NCBI GenBank assembly: GCA_002309395.1
Contig: DBWU01000028.1
Coordinates: forward strand, 1,711 to 9,743
Direction: 5' to 3'
DNA length: 8,033 nt
Origin: Oscillospiraceae bacterium UBA1230
Lineage (GTDB): Bacteria; Bacillota; Clostridia; Oscillospirales; Oscillospiraceae
A program made the translations under genes and the position numbers. Below, one piece after another: positions 1-8,033 of this stretch (its first letter is position 1; the number at the start of each line of letters is the position of its first letter). Under the pieces are notes generated by a model. The model did not search any database. It saw nothing but the letters and a program-made list of their open reading frames with translations, and was not told the DNA's origin.

Positions 1-14
1 GCAGGGGAGCCAAA

Positions 15-21
15 AAGGAGG
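15..21 (+). promoter_or_regulatory. Ribosome-binding site of atpD
   Basis: The sequence AAGGAGG is a full Shine-Dalgarno core ending five bases before the ATG at 27, which fixes the atpD start. Bases 1-26 are otherwise too short to assign. They presumably lie between atpD and an upstream ATP synthase gene (usually atpG, the gamma subunit), but no atpG coding tail can be recognised. Confidence 0.9.
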
Positions 22-26
22 ATAAT

Positions 27-1408
<1,382 letters not shown>

Positions 1409-1412
<4 letters not shown>

Positions 1413-1732
1413 CGGGCGTGGCAGGAGAGCTTCAACTGCGGATCGTTACCCTATCCGGCGCGGCGCTGGATACGCTGTGCGAATCGGTGCGTTTGCCGCT
1501 GGTTACGGGTTCGGCGTCAGTTTATCCCGGTCACGCGCCTATGCTGGCGCTGCTGGCCGGCGGCATGATCCGCTGGCGGCATGACGGGGAGATCCGCTAT
1601 GCCGCGGTATCGAGCGGCGCGGTGGAAGTGCGGGACGGTCGCGTTGCGCTTTTGGTGGATGAGGCACAAACGGCGCAAAGCCTTGAGGAGGCGCGGCAAT
1701 ATGCGGCGCGATTTGAGAAAACGACACCGTGA
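1409..1732 (+). CDS. atpC: F1Fo ATP synthase subunit epsilon, short C-terminus
   Basis: Epsilon joins the F1 central stalk to the c-ring; its C-terminal hairpin can inhibit ATP hydrolysis. The N-terminal beta-sandwich is recognisable at residues 8-87: ELQLRIVT, the hallmark YPGHAPMLALL at 39-49, GGMIR at 51-55 and VEVRDGRVALLVDEA at 72-86. The product has only 107 residues, against about 130-140 usually. After residue 87 only one helix (SLEEARQYAARFEK) remains, and the second helix is missing. Its ATP-binding motif, usually I/L-D-x-x-R-A, reads LEEARQ. The GTG at 1409 overlaps the atpD stop as GTGA with only a weak upstream site. An in-frame GTG at 1418 would give 104 residues with an N-terminus closer to the family length (M-A-G-E-L-Q-L-R-I-V-T), and GGTGA at 1408-1412 could serve as its partial Shine-Dalgarno. 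No frameshift explains the short end, because a terminator begins at the stop codon. Confidence 0.94.
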
Positions 1733-1767
1733 CGGGGCACAGCGGAGTGTGCCCCGTTTCCTTTTTT
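1731..1767 (+). terminator. Rho-independent terminator of the atp operon
   Basis: A perfect 10-bp stem pairs ACGGGGCACA (1732-1741) with TGTGCCCCGT (1748-1757) around the six-base loop GCGGAG. The T-rich tract TTTCCTTTTTT (1757-1767) follows. The last base of the atpC stop codon is the first base of the stem, so termination follows translation of the final operon gene directly. No comparable A-run lies upstream, so it appears to act only in the forward direction. Confidence 0.92.
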
Positions 1768-1770
1768 ATG

Positions 1771-1798
1771 TTGCACAAGTCGAAAAAAACGGTATAAT
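1771..1798 (+). promoter_or_regulatory. Sigma-A-type promoter for addBA
   Basis: The -35 element TTGCAC (1771-1776; consensus TTGACA) and a perfect -10 element TATAAT (1793-1798) are separated by 16 bases, including a run of seven A at 1783-1789. Transcription would start near A1805, giving a leader of about 69 bases before addB. The promoter begins only three bases after the terminator T-tract. No LexA-type box of the Bacillus kind (CGAAC-N4-GTTCG) is visible nearby, so there is no sign of SOS control. This is the only strong promoter I can see in the window. Confidence 0.82.
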
Positions 1799-1808
1799 GG
1801 TTTTATTA

Positions 1809-1835
1809 CCGTCCCGTGGGACGTTTTCGGGACGG
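1809..1835 (+). repeat. Competing inverted repeats in the addB leader
   Basis: CCGTCCC (1809-1815) is complementary to GGGACGG (1829-1835), giving a 7-bp stem with a 13-base loop. The same left arm also matches GGGACG at 1818-1823, as CGTCCC-GT-GGGACG, an operator-like inverted repeat with a two-base centre. The element starts about four bases after the predicted transcription start. No T-run follows the hairpin, so it is not an intrinsic terminator. It could be a protein-binding site overlapping initial transcription, or a 5' RNA hairpin that stabilises the mRNA. Its function is inferred only from symmetry and position. Confidence 0.5.
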
Positions 1836-1860
1836 CAAAGGCGATATACTTCGCAGGAAA

Positions 1861-1870
1861 GGGGGAGAGG
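1861..1870 (+). promoter_or_regulatory. Ribosome-binding site of addB
   Basis: The purine-rich tract GGGGGAGAGG ends three bases before the ATG at 1874. The GGGAG core (1863-1867) lies six bases upstream, supporting this ATG as the addB start. The protein then begins with MLKIWIGRAGAGKS, placing the P-loop right at the N-terminus as is usual for AddB. Confidence 0.8.
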
Positions 1871-1873
1871 CAT

Positions 1874-4800
1874 ATGCTGAAGATCTGGATCGGACGCGCC
1901 GGCGCCGGCAAATCGCGCCGCGTGCTGGAGACGATTGCCGTGGAGCGCGAGTTTCGGGAGCAGATCCTTCTGGTGCCGGAACACGCTTCCCATGAGGCGG
2001 AACTGGATCTGTGCCGCGCCTGCGGCGATACCGCCTCCAAAAACGCGGAGGTATTGAGCTTCCGGACACTGGCGAACCGCATTCTTACCCAAACCGGCGG
2101 CGCCTCGGACTTTACGCTGGACGGGGGCGGAAAACTGCTGACCATGCGTATGGCCTTGCAGGAGACACGCTCCCGGCTCAAGCTCTTCGGACGCCCCTCC
2201 CAGCGTTCCGCGTTCTTACAGCAGCTGACGGCGCTGATGGACGAGTTTTACGCCTATGAGGTCACGCCGGAGCGCCTATATGAACAGGTCGCTGATCTGG
2301 AGGGCGCCCCGGGCGACAAGCTCCGCGATCTGGCGCTTCTATACACGGCCTACGATGCGCGGCTCCGCGCCGGAGGGATCGATCGCCGTTCCCGGATCCA
2401 GAAGCTCTGCGATCAGGTGGACGAGTCGGATTACTTCAACGGAAAAGACGTGTATCTGGACGGTTTTTCCTACCTGAACGCCGCCGAGGAGCATATCGTT
2501 GCCGCCGCGCTGCGCCGCGCCGGGAGCGTCACCGTGACGCTTTTGGGCGAGAAATCGGGCGGCGTACTGTTCCAGAACGCGCTGCGTCAGCGTGACCGGA
2601 TGGTGCGTCTTGCCGGGGAGAACGGTGCGTCCTGTCAGATCGAATATTTGGCTTCCGAACCGTCGGGCGATCTGGGGCATTTGGAGCGTTATGCGTTCGG
2701 GGCGGACAAGCCGTGGAACGACGCGGCGGAGCATATCGCCGTTTATGAGGCGGTCAACGCCTATTCCGAGGTGGAATACGTTTCCGCCGCCATTCGCCGT
2801 CTGGTACGCGAAACGGGGTGCAGATACCGGGATATCGCCGTATCCGCCCGGAATATGGAACAGTACGGTCCCGTTCTGGAAAACGTATTTGCCCGTGACG
2901 GGATCCCGGCATATATCAGCCAGCGCACGGATATTTTGAAAAAACCGGCGCTGACCATGCTGTTGAGCGCACTGGACGCCGTTACCGGCGGCTTTGAATA
3001 TGAGGATACGTTCCGCTACTTGAAAACCGGCATGGCTGGTATTACGCCGGAGGAATGCGATCTGCTGGAGAATTACGCGATCACGTGGGAGATCCGCGGC
3101 AATATGTGGCTTCGCGACGTGGATTGGACGGCAAACCCCGACGGCTACGGGACGGAAATGAGCCCGGAGCGGCAGGCGCGCCTTGCCGCGATCAATGAGG
3201 TGCGCCGGAAGGTGCGCCAATCGCTGCTGCAGTTGAGCGAAGGATTGAAAGCCTCTGAAACCGCGGAGGGTAAAGTAAAAGCACTTTACGAGTTTGCCGA
3301 GTATGCTCAGGTGCCGCAAACGCTGGAGCAACGCGCCCGTGCCCTTATGGAGCAGGGGCAGGTGCAGTTGGCTTCAGAGTACAGTCAGCTCTGGGAGATC
3401 TTCTGCGGCGTATTGGATCAGTTTGTGGAGATCCTGGGGCAGGACAGAATGGACAGCGAGGAGTTTGCCTACTTATTGCGACTGATCCTCTCACAGTACA
3501 GTATCGGCACGATCCCTGCCACGCTGGATCAGGTAAAGGTCAGCGACGTTACGCGCAACGACCGCCACAGCGTGCCGTATCTTTTTTTGCTGGGAGCTAA
3601 CGATCACGTGCTGCCGAAGGTGGATAACGGCGGCGGCATTTTGGATGAGTCGTCACGCCGATTGTTACAGCAGAGGGATATCCTTCTGAGCGACGCGACC
3701 TTCGATCCTCTGGATCATGAGTTGCAGAGCATCTACGCCTGCCTTGCCCAGCCTACGGCACTTTTGCACGTGAGTTATCCGCTGACGGAAGGTGAGACAC
3801 AGTTGCGGCCCTCCTTCGTTGTGGAGCGGATCCGAACACTGTTCCCCACGCTGACCGTGAAGAAGGAAAACGGCGCATACCGCCGGGAGCTGCCTGCCGC
3901 GGCGCTGGAGTCGGCAGGTGCGGATCCTGACGGCGCGCTGTGGGCGTATTTTGCCGCCGACGAGGCGTATGGGGGAGTGCTTTCCGCCATGGAACACGCC
4001 CGTACCATGGGGCGCGGAAGACTGTCACCGGAGGCGGTTCGCGCGCTCTACGGAAGCGTGTATCGAATGTCCGCATCCCAGATCGAATGCCTCCAGAGCT
4101 GTCATTTCAGCTATTTTATGAAGCACGGTTTGCGCGCTAAAGAGCGCAAAAGCGCCGGATTTGACGCATCCCAGGCAGGCACCTTCATCCACTATCTATT
4201 GGAGAACGTTACCCGCGACGTGATGCCGCTGGGCGGTTATCGGGCGGTGTCGGAGGATACCCTGCGCGAGCTGACCGGGCGTTACGTCCGGGAATACGTG
4301 CGCCGCGAGATCGGCGATCTGAATGAAAAAACGGCGCGCTTCCGCTATCTGTTCAACCGCCTACGGGTGTCAGCCGATACGATCATGCAGGACGTGGCGG
4401 CGGAACTGGCGGAGTCCGATTTTCAGCCGATCGCCTTTGAGTTGAGTTTCGGACTCTCCCGTGGCGATCTGTCTGCCATCACCATCCGGCAGGATGACGC
4501 AGAGCTGTCGCTGCGCGGCAAGGTGGACCGGGTGGACGGATGGCTTCACGACGGCAAGATGTATCTGCGCGTGGTGGATTATAAGACCGGGAAAAAATCC
4601 ATGGATCTGGGCGACCTTCAGGCAGGACTGGGGATCCAGATGCTTTTGTATCTCTTCGCACTGGCACAGCGCGGTGAGGAGCGATTCGGCTATCCTGTGG
4701 AGCCGGCAGGCGTACTGTATCTTCCGGCTCGCGACGTGATCCTGCGGGCGGATCGCTCCGTCAGCGAGGAAAAACGGCAGGAGCTGATGCAAAAACAACT

Positions 4801-5200
4801 GCGCCGCAGCGGTATGGTGCTCAACGATCCGCAGGTGTTGCGCGCTATGGAGCACAGCGCGCTGGAATCTCCCTGTTTTCTTCCGCTCCACGTGGCAAAG
4901 GACGGTACGCTGGGCGGCGATCTCGTTTCGGCGGCGCAGATGGGAAAATTGAGCCGCTATATGGATCAGCTGCTCCACAAGATCGCCTCGGAACTGCGCC
5001 GCGGCAACGTGGACGCCGATCCGTACAGCCGCAATCCGCAGCAAACGGCGTGTACCTACTGTCCCTTCGCCGGCGCCTGTTTCTACGATGAAAAGCGCGA
5101 CGGGCGCCGCTATCTTAAGAACCCGGCCCCGGAGGAATTCTGGGCGTATATCGACAAAACCACACAGCAGGGAGGTGCCACATGTCCCGATTCCAACTGA
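1874..5200 (+). CDS. addB: AddAB helicase-nuclease subunit AddB (Chi-recognising, Fe-S nuclease subunit)
   Basis: AddB partners AddA in the cytoplasmic complex that unwinds and degrades double-strand DNA ends and recognises Chi; it has an inactive helicase fold and a C-terminal nuclease. The 1108 residues are close to the roughly 1160 of Bacillus AddB. Visible features are the N-terminal P-loop GRAGAGKS (residues 7-14), the Walker B-like VYLDGFSYLN near 193-202, and LFLLGANDHVLPK near 570-582. The nuclease domain has G-T-F-I-H-Y-L-L-E (769-777, H773), GKVDRVD (882-888) and VVDYKTG (900-906, with D902 and K904), matching RecB-family PD-(D/E)XK nucleases. Four cysteines placed as in the AddB 4Fe-4S cluster are present: C743, then C1060-x2-C1063-x5-C1069. 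Canonical helicase motifs beyond the P-loop are degenerate, as is usual for AddB. All nuclease and cluster residues are intact, so the protein should be functional. It is first in its operon and overlaps addA by 19 bases. Confidence 0.97.
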   Translation: MLKIWIGRAGAGKSRRVLETIAVEREFREQILLVPEHASHEAELDLCRACGDTASKNAEVLSFRTLANRILTQTGGASDFTLDGGGKLLTMRMALQETRSRLKLFGRPSQRSAFLQQLTALMDEFYAYEVTPERLYEQVADLEGAPGDKLRDLALLYTAYDARLRAGGIDRRSRIQKLCDQVDESDYFNGKDVYLDGFSYLNAAEEHIVAAALRRAGSVTVTLLGEKSGGVLFQNALRQRDRMVRLAGENGASCQIEYLASEPSGDLGHLERYAFGADKPWNDAAEHIAVYEAVNAYSEVEYVSAAIRRLVRETGCRYRDIAVSARNMEQYGPVLENVFARDGIPAYISQRTDILKKPALTMLLSALDAVTGGFEYEDTFRYLKTGMAGITPEECDLLENYAITWEIRGNMWLRDVDWTANPDGYGTEMSPERQARLAAINEVRRKVRQSLLQLSEGLKASETAEGKVKALYEFAEYAQVPQTLEQRARALMEQGQVQLASEYSQLWEIFCGVLDQFVEILGQDRMDSEEFAYLLRLILSQYSIGTIPATLDQVKVSDVTRNDRHSVPYLFLLGANDHVLPKVDNGGGILDESSRRLLQQRDILLSDATFDPLDHELQSIYACLAQPTALLHVSYPLTEGETQLRPSFVVERIRTLFPTLTVKKENGAYRRELPAAALESAGADPDGALWAYFAADEAYGGVLSAMEHARTMGRGRLSPEAVRALYGSVYRMSASQIECLQSCHFSYFMKHGLRAKERKSAGFDASQAGTFIHYLLENVTRDVMPLGGYRAVSEDTLRELTGRYVREYVRREIGDLNEKTARFRYLFNRLRVSADTIMQDVAAELAESDFQPIAFELSFGLSRGDLSAITIRQDDAELSLRGKVDRVDGWLHDGKMYLRVVDYKTGKKSMDLGDLQAGLGIQMLLYLFALAQRGEERFGYPVEPAGVLYLPARDVILRADRSVSEEKRQELMQKQLRRSGMVLNDPQVLRAMEHSALESPCFLPLHVAKDGTLGGDLVSAAQMGKLSRYMDQLLHKIASELRRGNVDADPYSRNPQQTACTYCPFAGACFYDEKRDGRRYLKNPAPEEFWAYIDKTTQQGGATCPDSN
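5171..5177 (+). promoter_or_regulatory. Ribosome-binding site of addA, inside the addB 3' end
   Basis: GGAGGTG matches the anti-Shine-Dalgarno sequence and lies four bases before the ATG at 5182, all within the addB reading frame. Ribosomes finishing addB pass over this site, which fits coupled synthesis of the two subunits in equal amounts. Confidence 0.88.
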
Positions 5201-8033
5201 CCGACGAGCAAAAACAGGCGGTGGAGAACCGCGGCGGCGCCCTGCTGGTTTCCGCATCGGCAGGATCCGGCAAGACGCGGGTACTGGTGGAGCGATTATT
5301 TTACTACGTGGAGCAGGAAGGGTACCAGGTAGATGATTTTCTTATCATTACCTACACCAAAGCCGCCGCCGCCGAACTGCGCGGAAGGATCGCGGAGGAG
5401 CTTCGCAAGCGCCTGGCGGAGCGGCCGGACGATATCCATCTGCGCCGCCAGACGACACGGGTATATCAGGCGGATATCAAGACGGTAGACGCGTTCTGCG
5501 TTACGCTGCTGCGCCAGAACGTGCATCTTCTGCCGGCGGTGGAAAACCGCAGTCTTACCGCAGATCTGCGCGTTTTGGACGAGCAGGAGGCGCTGGTACT
5601 GCAAAACGCCGTACTGCCGCGTGTGCTGGAGGAATTTTACGCCACGCTGGAGGAGGGGGACGATAACGCATTCCTTCTTGCTCAAACGCTGGGTGCCGGA
5701 CGGGACGACCGCACGCTGGAACAATTGGTGCTGGAGCTGTACAGAAAACTCCAGAGCCATCCGCATCCTCTGGCGTGGCTTCGCAGTCAGCGGAAAAGCT
5801 GGGAGGAGCTGCCGCAGGAACTGTCCGATTCGCCGTACGGCAGGATCGTCATGGCGCATACCGCGGCGCGCGCCGCGTTTTGGGCGCAGCGATTGCGCCG
5901 GGCGGCGACGGAGCTGGAGTCGTGCCCCGTGGTGTATCACGCCTACGGCGACCGTTTTTTGGACATGGCGTCGCAGTTGGACGCATACCGGGACGCCGCC
6001 GAAAAAACGTGGGACGACGTGGCGGCGATCCGCCCCGCCTTCCTTCGGATGGGAGTGATACGCGGCGAGGACTACGCGGCGGAAAAAGAATGGGCGAAGA
6101 GTATCCGCGAGGCATGCAAAAAGGATCTGGATAAGCTTCTCAAGCCGTACGGCATATCGGCACAGGATCATCTGGCGGATATGGCGTCCATGTCCGGCGC
6201 CATGCTGGCGCTGTTGTCACTGACGGAACGGTTCGCTCTGGCGTATCAGGCGGAAAAAGTGCGGCGCAACTGCATAGACTTTTCCGATCAGGAGCATTAT
6301 GCCATCGAGATCCTGACCGATCCGTCCGGCGCGCCGACACCGCTGGCACAGCAGGTGGCACAGCGGTATCGGGAGGTCATGGTGGACGAGTTTCAAGATA
6401 CCAACGCCGTGCAGAGCTGCATCTTCTCCGCTATATCGGAGGGGGAGAAGCATCTGTTTGCCGTCGGCGACGTGAAGCAGAGCATCTACCGGTTCCGCAT
6501 GGCGGATCCCACCATCTTTCTGGACAAATACAATACCTACCGTTCCGCCGATAAGGCGAAGGACGGCGAGCCGCGGCGCGTGCTGTTACAGCGGAATTTC
6601 CGCTCACGCCCCCATATTTTAGAGGCGGTGAACCATATCTTCCGCCAGATCATGTCACCGGAAATGGGGGATATGGCGTACGGTGCAGACGAGGAACTGC
6701 GACCCGGCGCGCAGGAACGTACCGACGGTGAAACGCAGGCGGAACTGCACGTGATCGACGTATCGGATACGGAGGAGGAATCCTTCGACCGGGAGGAAAT
6801 GGAAGCGCGGTTCGTTGCCCGGCGGATCCGCGCCATGCTGGATAGCGGCTATACCGTGAAGGATGAGGACGAGACGATGCGCCCCGTCCGGGCGGAGGAT
6901 ATCGTGATCCTTATGCGCTCGCCCCGTTCCCACATGAACACGTTTTTCTCCGCCTTGCAGCGGGAAAACGTTCCCTGCAGTTACAGTGCGGAGGAATCGT
7001 TTTTCTCCACCGTGGAGATCGCGGTGACGGTGTCTTGCCTGGAGATCATCGACAATCCTCATCAGGACGTGCCGCTGATCTCCGTACTGCGCTCACCGCT
7101 GTTCGGCTATACGCCGGACCGTCTGGCACAGGTGCGCGCTCTGGCGCCCGGGGGTGATTTCTACGAGGCGCTGTGTCTTGACACGGCGGAGGACAGCGTC
7201 GCGTTCCTGTCATTTTTAGCGCGGATGCGGGAGGCGTCCCGTGAGATGACGGTGGATCAACTGCTCTGGAAGATCTACACCGACAGCCACGCACTGGCGA
7301 TCTTCAGCGCCATGGAGGACGGAGCGCGCCGCAAGGAAAACCTGATCGCCTTTTTCAGCTATGCCGGGCGGATGGCGTCCGCCGAAAAAGGGATGCTGTT
7401 TGACTTCATCACTCAGTTGCGCCGTGCCATTGAGCTGGATAAAGCGCCGAACCTGTCGGCGGGTCAGGCATCCGTTGGCGTGCGTATTATGACGATCCAC
7501 GGCTCCAAAGGATTGGAATTTCCGGTGGTGTTTCTGGCGGATCTGCAGCGGAAGTTCGATACCCGTGACACCAATCCGGCCGTACTCGTGCATCCGAAGC
7601 TGGGTCTTGGCACCGATTGTGTGGATCTGACGCGGAAGCTGAGGTACGATACGATCTCTAAAACGGCGGTGAAGCTACAGATGATCCGTGAATCCATGGC
7701 GGAGGAAATGCGGATCCTCTACGTGGCGTTGACCAGGGCAAAGGAGAAGCTGATCCTGGTGGACTGCCGCAGGAACGCGAGGAGCAAAGTGAGCAGTCTC
7801 ATGGCGGTGACTTCTTCGCCGGCAGATCCCGAGGCGGTGGCAGGCGCCGGCACGATGGGTGACTGGATCATGCTGGCACTTTTATGCGCCACACAGGGCG
7901 CGCCCTTGCGCCGCTGGATCGGACAGGACGGCGGTGCGGAAACAGACGGTGCGTCGTGGCAGGTGCACGTTTGGGAAAACCCTGTGGAGACGGCGGAGAA
8001 GCAGAGCGATACCGCCCCGGCGGATACGGCCTG
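5182..8033 (+). CDS. addA: AddAB helicase-nuclease subunit AddA (helicase motor), 3'-truncated by the window
   Basis: AddA is the UvrD/RecB-type superfamily 1A motor of AddAB, moving 3' to 5' on DNA ends; its C-terminal nuclease normally cuts the 3' strand. The frame stays open to the window edge after 950 full codons. The family is about 1200-1250 residues, so some 250-300 residues, including the nuclease domain, lie outside. Helicase motifs occur in order: Q motif around Q10, P-loop ASAGSGKT (25-32, K31), motif Ia TYTKAAAAELRGRI (57-70), Ib KTVDAFC (100-106), II VDEFQDTN (401-408), III VGDVKQSIYRFR (428-439), IV QRNFRSRP (470-477), V MTIHGSKGLEF (770-780) and VI ILYVALTRAKEKL (845-857). An AddA-typical YRKLQSHPHPLAWL segment lies near 187-200. 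The usual histidine of motif Ib is aspartate here (D103). The ATG follows a strong ribosome-binding site inside addB. Helicase function is clear; nuclease status cannot be judged from this window. Confidence 0.98.
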   Translation, partial: MSRFQLTDEQKQAVENRGGALLVSASAGSGKTRVLVERLFYYVEQEGYQVDDFLIITYTKAAAAELRGRIAEELRKRLAERPDDIHLRRQTTRVYQADIKTVDAFCVTLLRQNVHLLPAVENRSLTADLRVLDEQEALVLQNAVLPRVLEEFYATLEEGDDNAFLLAQTLGAGRDDRTLEQLVLELYRKLQSHPHPLAWLRSQRKSWEELPQELSDSPYGRIVMAHTAARAAFWAQRLRRAATELESCPVVYHAYGDRFLDMASQLDAYRDAAEKTWDDVAAIRPAFLRMGVIRGEDYAAEKEWAKSIREACKKDLDKLLKPYGISAQDHLADMASMSGAMLALLSLTERFALAYQAEKVRRNCIDFSDQEHYAIEILTDPSGAPTPLAQQVAQRYREVMVDEFQDTNAVQSCIFSAISEGEKHLFAVGDVKQSIYRFRMADPTIFLDKYNTYRSADKAKDGEPRRVLLQRNFRSRPHILEAVNHIFRQIMSPEMGDMAYGADEELRPGAQERTDGETQAELHVIDVSDTEEESFDREEMEARFVARRIRAMLDSGYTVKDEDETMRPVRAEDIVILMRSPRSHMNTFFSALQRENVPCSYSAEESFFSTVEIAVTVSCLEIIDNPHQDVPLISVLRSPLFGYTPDRLAQVRALAPGGDFYEALCLDTAEDSVAFLSFLARMREASREMTVDQLLWKIYTDSHALAIFSAMEDGARRKENLIAFFSYAGRMASAEKGMLFDFITQLRRAIELDKAPNLSAGQASVGVRIMTIHGSKGLEFPVVFLADLQRKFDTRDTNPAVLVHPKLGLGTDCVDLTRKLRYDTISKTAVKLQMIRESMAEEMRILYVALTRAKEKLILVDCRRNARSKVSSLMAVTSSPADPEAVAGAGTMGDWIMLALLCATQGAPLRRWIGQDGGAETDGASWQVHVWENPVETAEKQSDTAPADTA

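Noticed and set aside
1..26. Possible C-terminal tail of atpG
   Set aside because: One frame reaches a TAA at 23-25, but only seven codons are visible and they resemble nothing specific, so no partial gene can be supported.
1805..1873. Riboswitch or attenuator in the addB leader
   Set aside because: The leader is only about 69 bases, no known riboswitch core is recognisable, and no stem is followed by a T-run. I keep only the inverted repeats as an observation.
1768..1873. SOS (LexA) operator upstream of addB
   Set aside because: No CGAAC-N4-GTTCG or close variant is seen. The symmetric GTCCC/GGGAC element does not match it.
1581..1880. Forward open frame spanning the atpC end and the intergenic gap, considered as the missing epsilon C-terminus after a frameshift
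   Set aside because: Its translation does not resemble the epsilon C-terminal helices, and it runs through the terminator and promoter. The short epsilon end is better explained as genuine.
2339..3331. Long open frame of 330 codons on the minus strand inside addB
   Set aside because: It lies wholly antisense to a clearly coding gene with recognisable motifs, and shows no domain or ribosome-binding context of its own. High GC and regular codon use readily leave such frames open.
3582..3588. Run of seven T inside addB as a slippage or frameshift site
   Set aside because: The addB frame continues correctly on both sides and encodes the conserved LFLLGANDHVLP segment, so nothing indicates programmed slippage.
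4370..5257. Minus-strand open frame of 295 codons across the addB-addA junction
   Set aside because: It is antisense to the AddB nuclease domain and iron-sulfur cysteines, is rich in His, Arg and Gln as expected of a shadow frame, and has no recognisable motif.
5296..6171. Minus-strand open frame of 291 codons inside addA
   Set aside because: It is antisense to the AddA N-terminal domain and has the skewed composition typical of reverse-strand shadows.

Overview
The window is a GC-rich, gene-dense, all-forward stretch of a bacterial chromosome. It holds the last two genes of an F1Fo ATP synthase operon (atpD, atpC), then the recombinational-repair pair addB and addA. AddAB with an iron-sulfur-type AddB, strong purine-rich Shine-Dalgarno sites and TGA used as a stop point to a Gram-positive Bacillota lineage. 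The high GC content favours a GC-rich clostridial (Oscillospiraceae-like) organism over a Bacillus. The lineage is an inference from gene content and protein style, not from a database match.

Layout: 1-26 is a short leader with the atpD ribosome-binding site. atpD (27-1412) is complete and has every catalytic motif. atpC (1409-1732) overlaps it by four bases and encodes a short epsilon subunit lacking most of the C-terminal helical hairpin. Positions 1733-1873 are the only real intergenic gap: a strong intrinsic terminator whose stem begins in the atpC stop codon, then a consensus-like sigma-A promoter (TTGCAC, 16 bases, TATAAT) and a roughly 69-base leader with competing inverted repeats. 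addB (1874-5200) and addA (5182 to beyond the right edge) overlap by 19 bases and are probably translationally coupled. addA is cut by the window end after 950 codons, before its C-terminal nuclease domain.

The two operons are functionally separate. The F1 beta and epsilon subunits belong to the membrane ATP synthase: beta carries the catalytic sites and epsilon sits on the rotor. AddA and AddB form the cytoplasmic helicase-nuclease that resects double-strand DNA ends until it meets a Chi site, preparing a 3' tail for RecA. The terminator-promoter pair insulates repair-gene expression from the ATP synthase transcript.

I see no mobile element, CRISPR array, RNA gene or new multi-gene system; this is a housekeeping region. 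The points worth a second look are the truncated epsilon subunit, the repeat-bearing addB leader, a strong dependence of synonymous codon choice on the next base, and a change in codon style within atpD.
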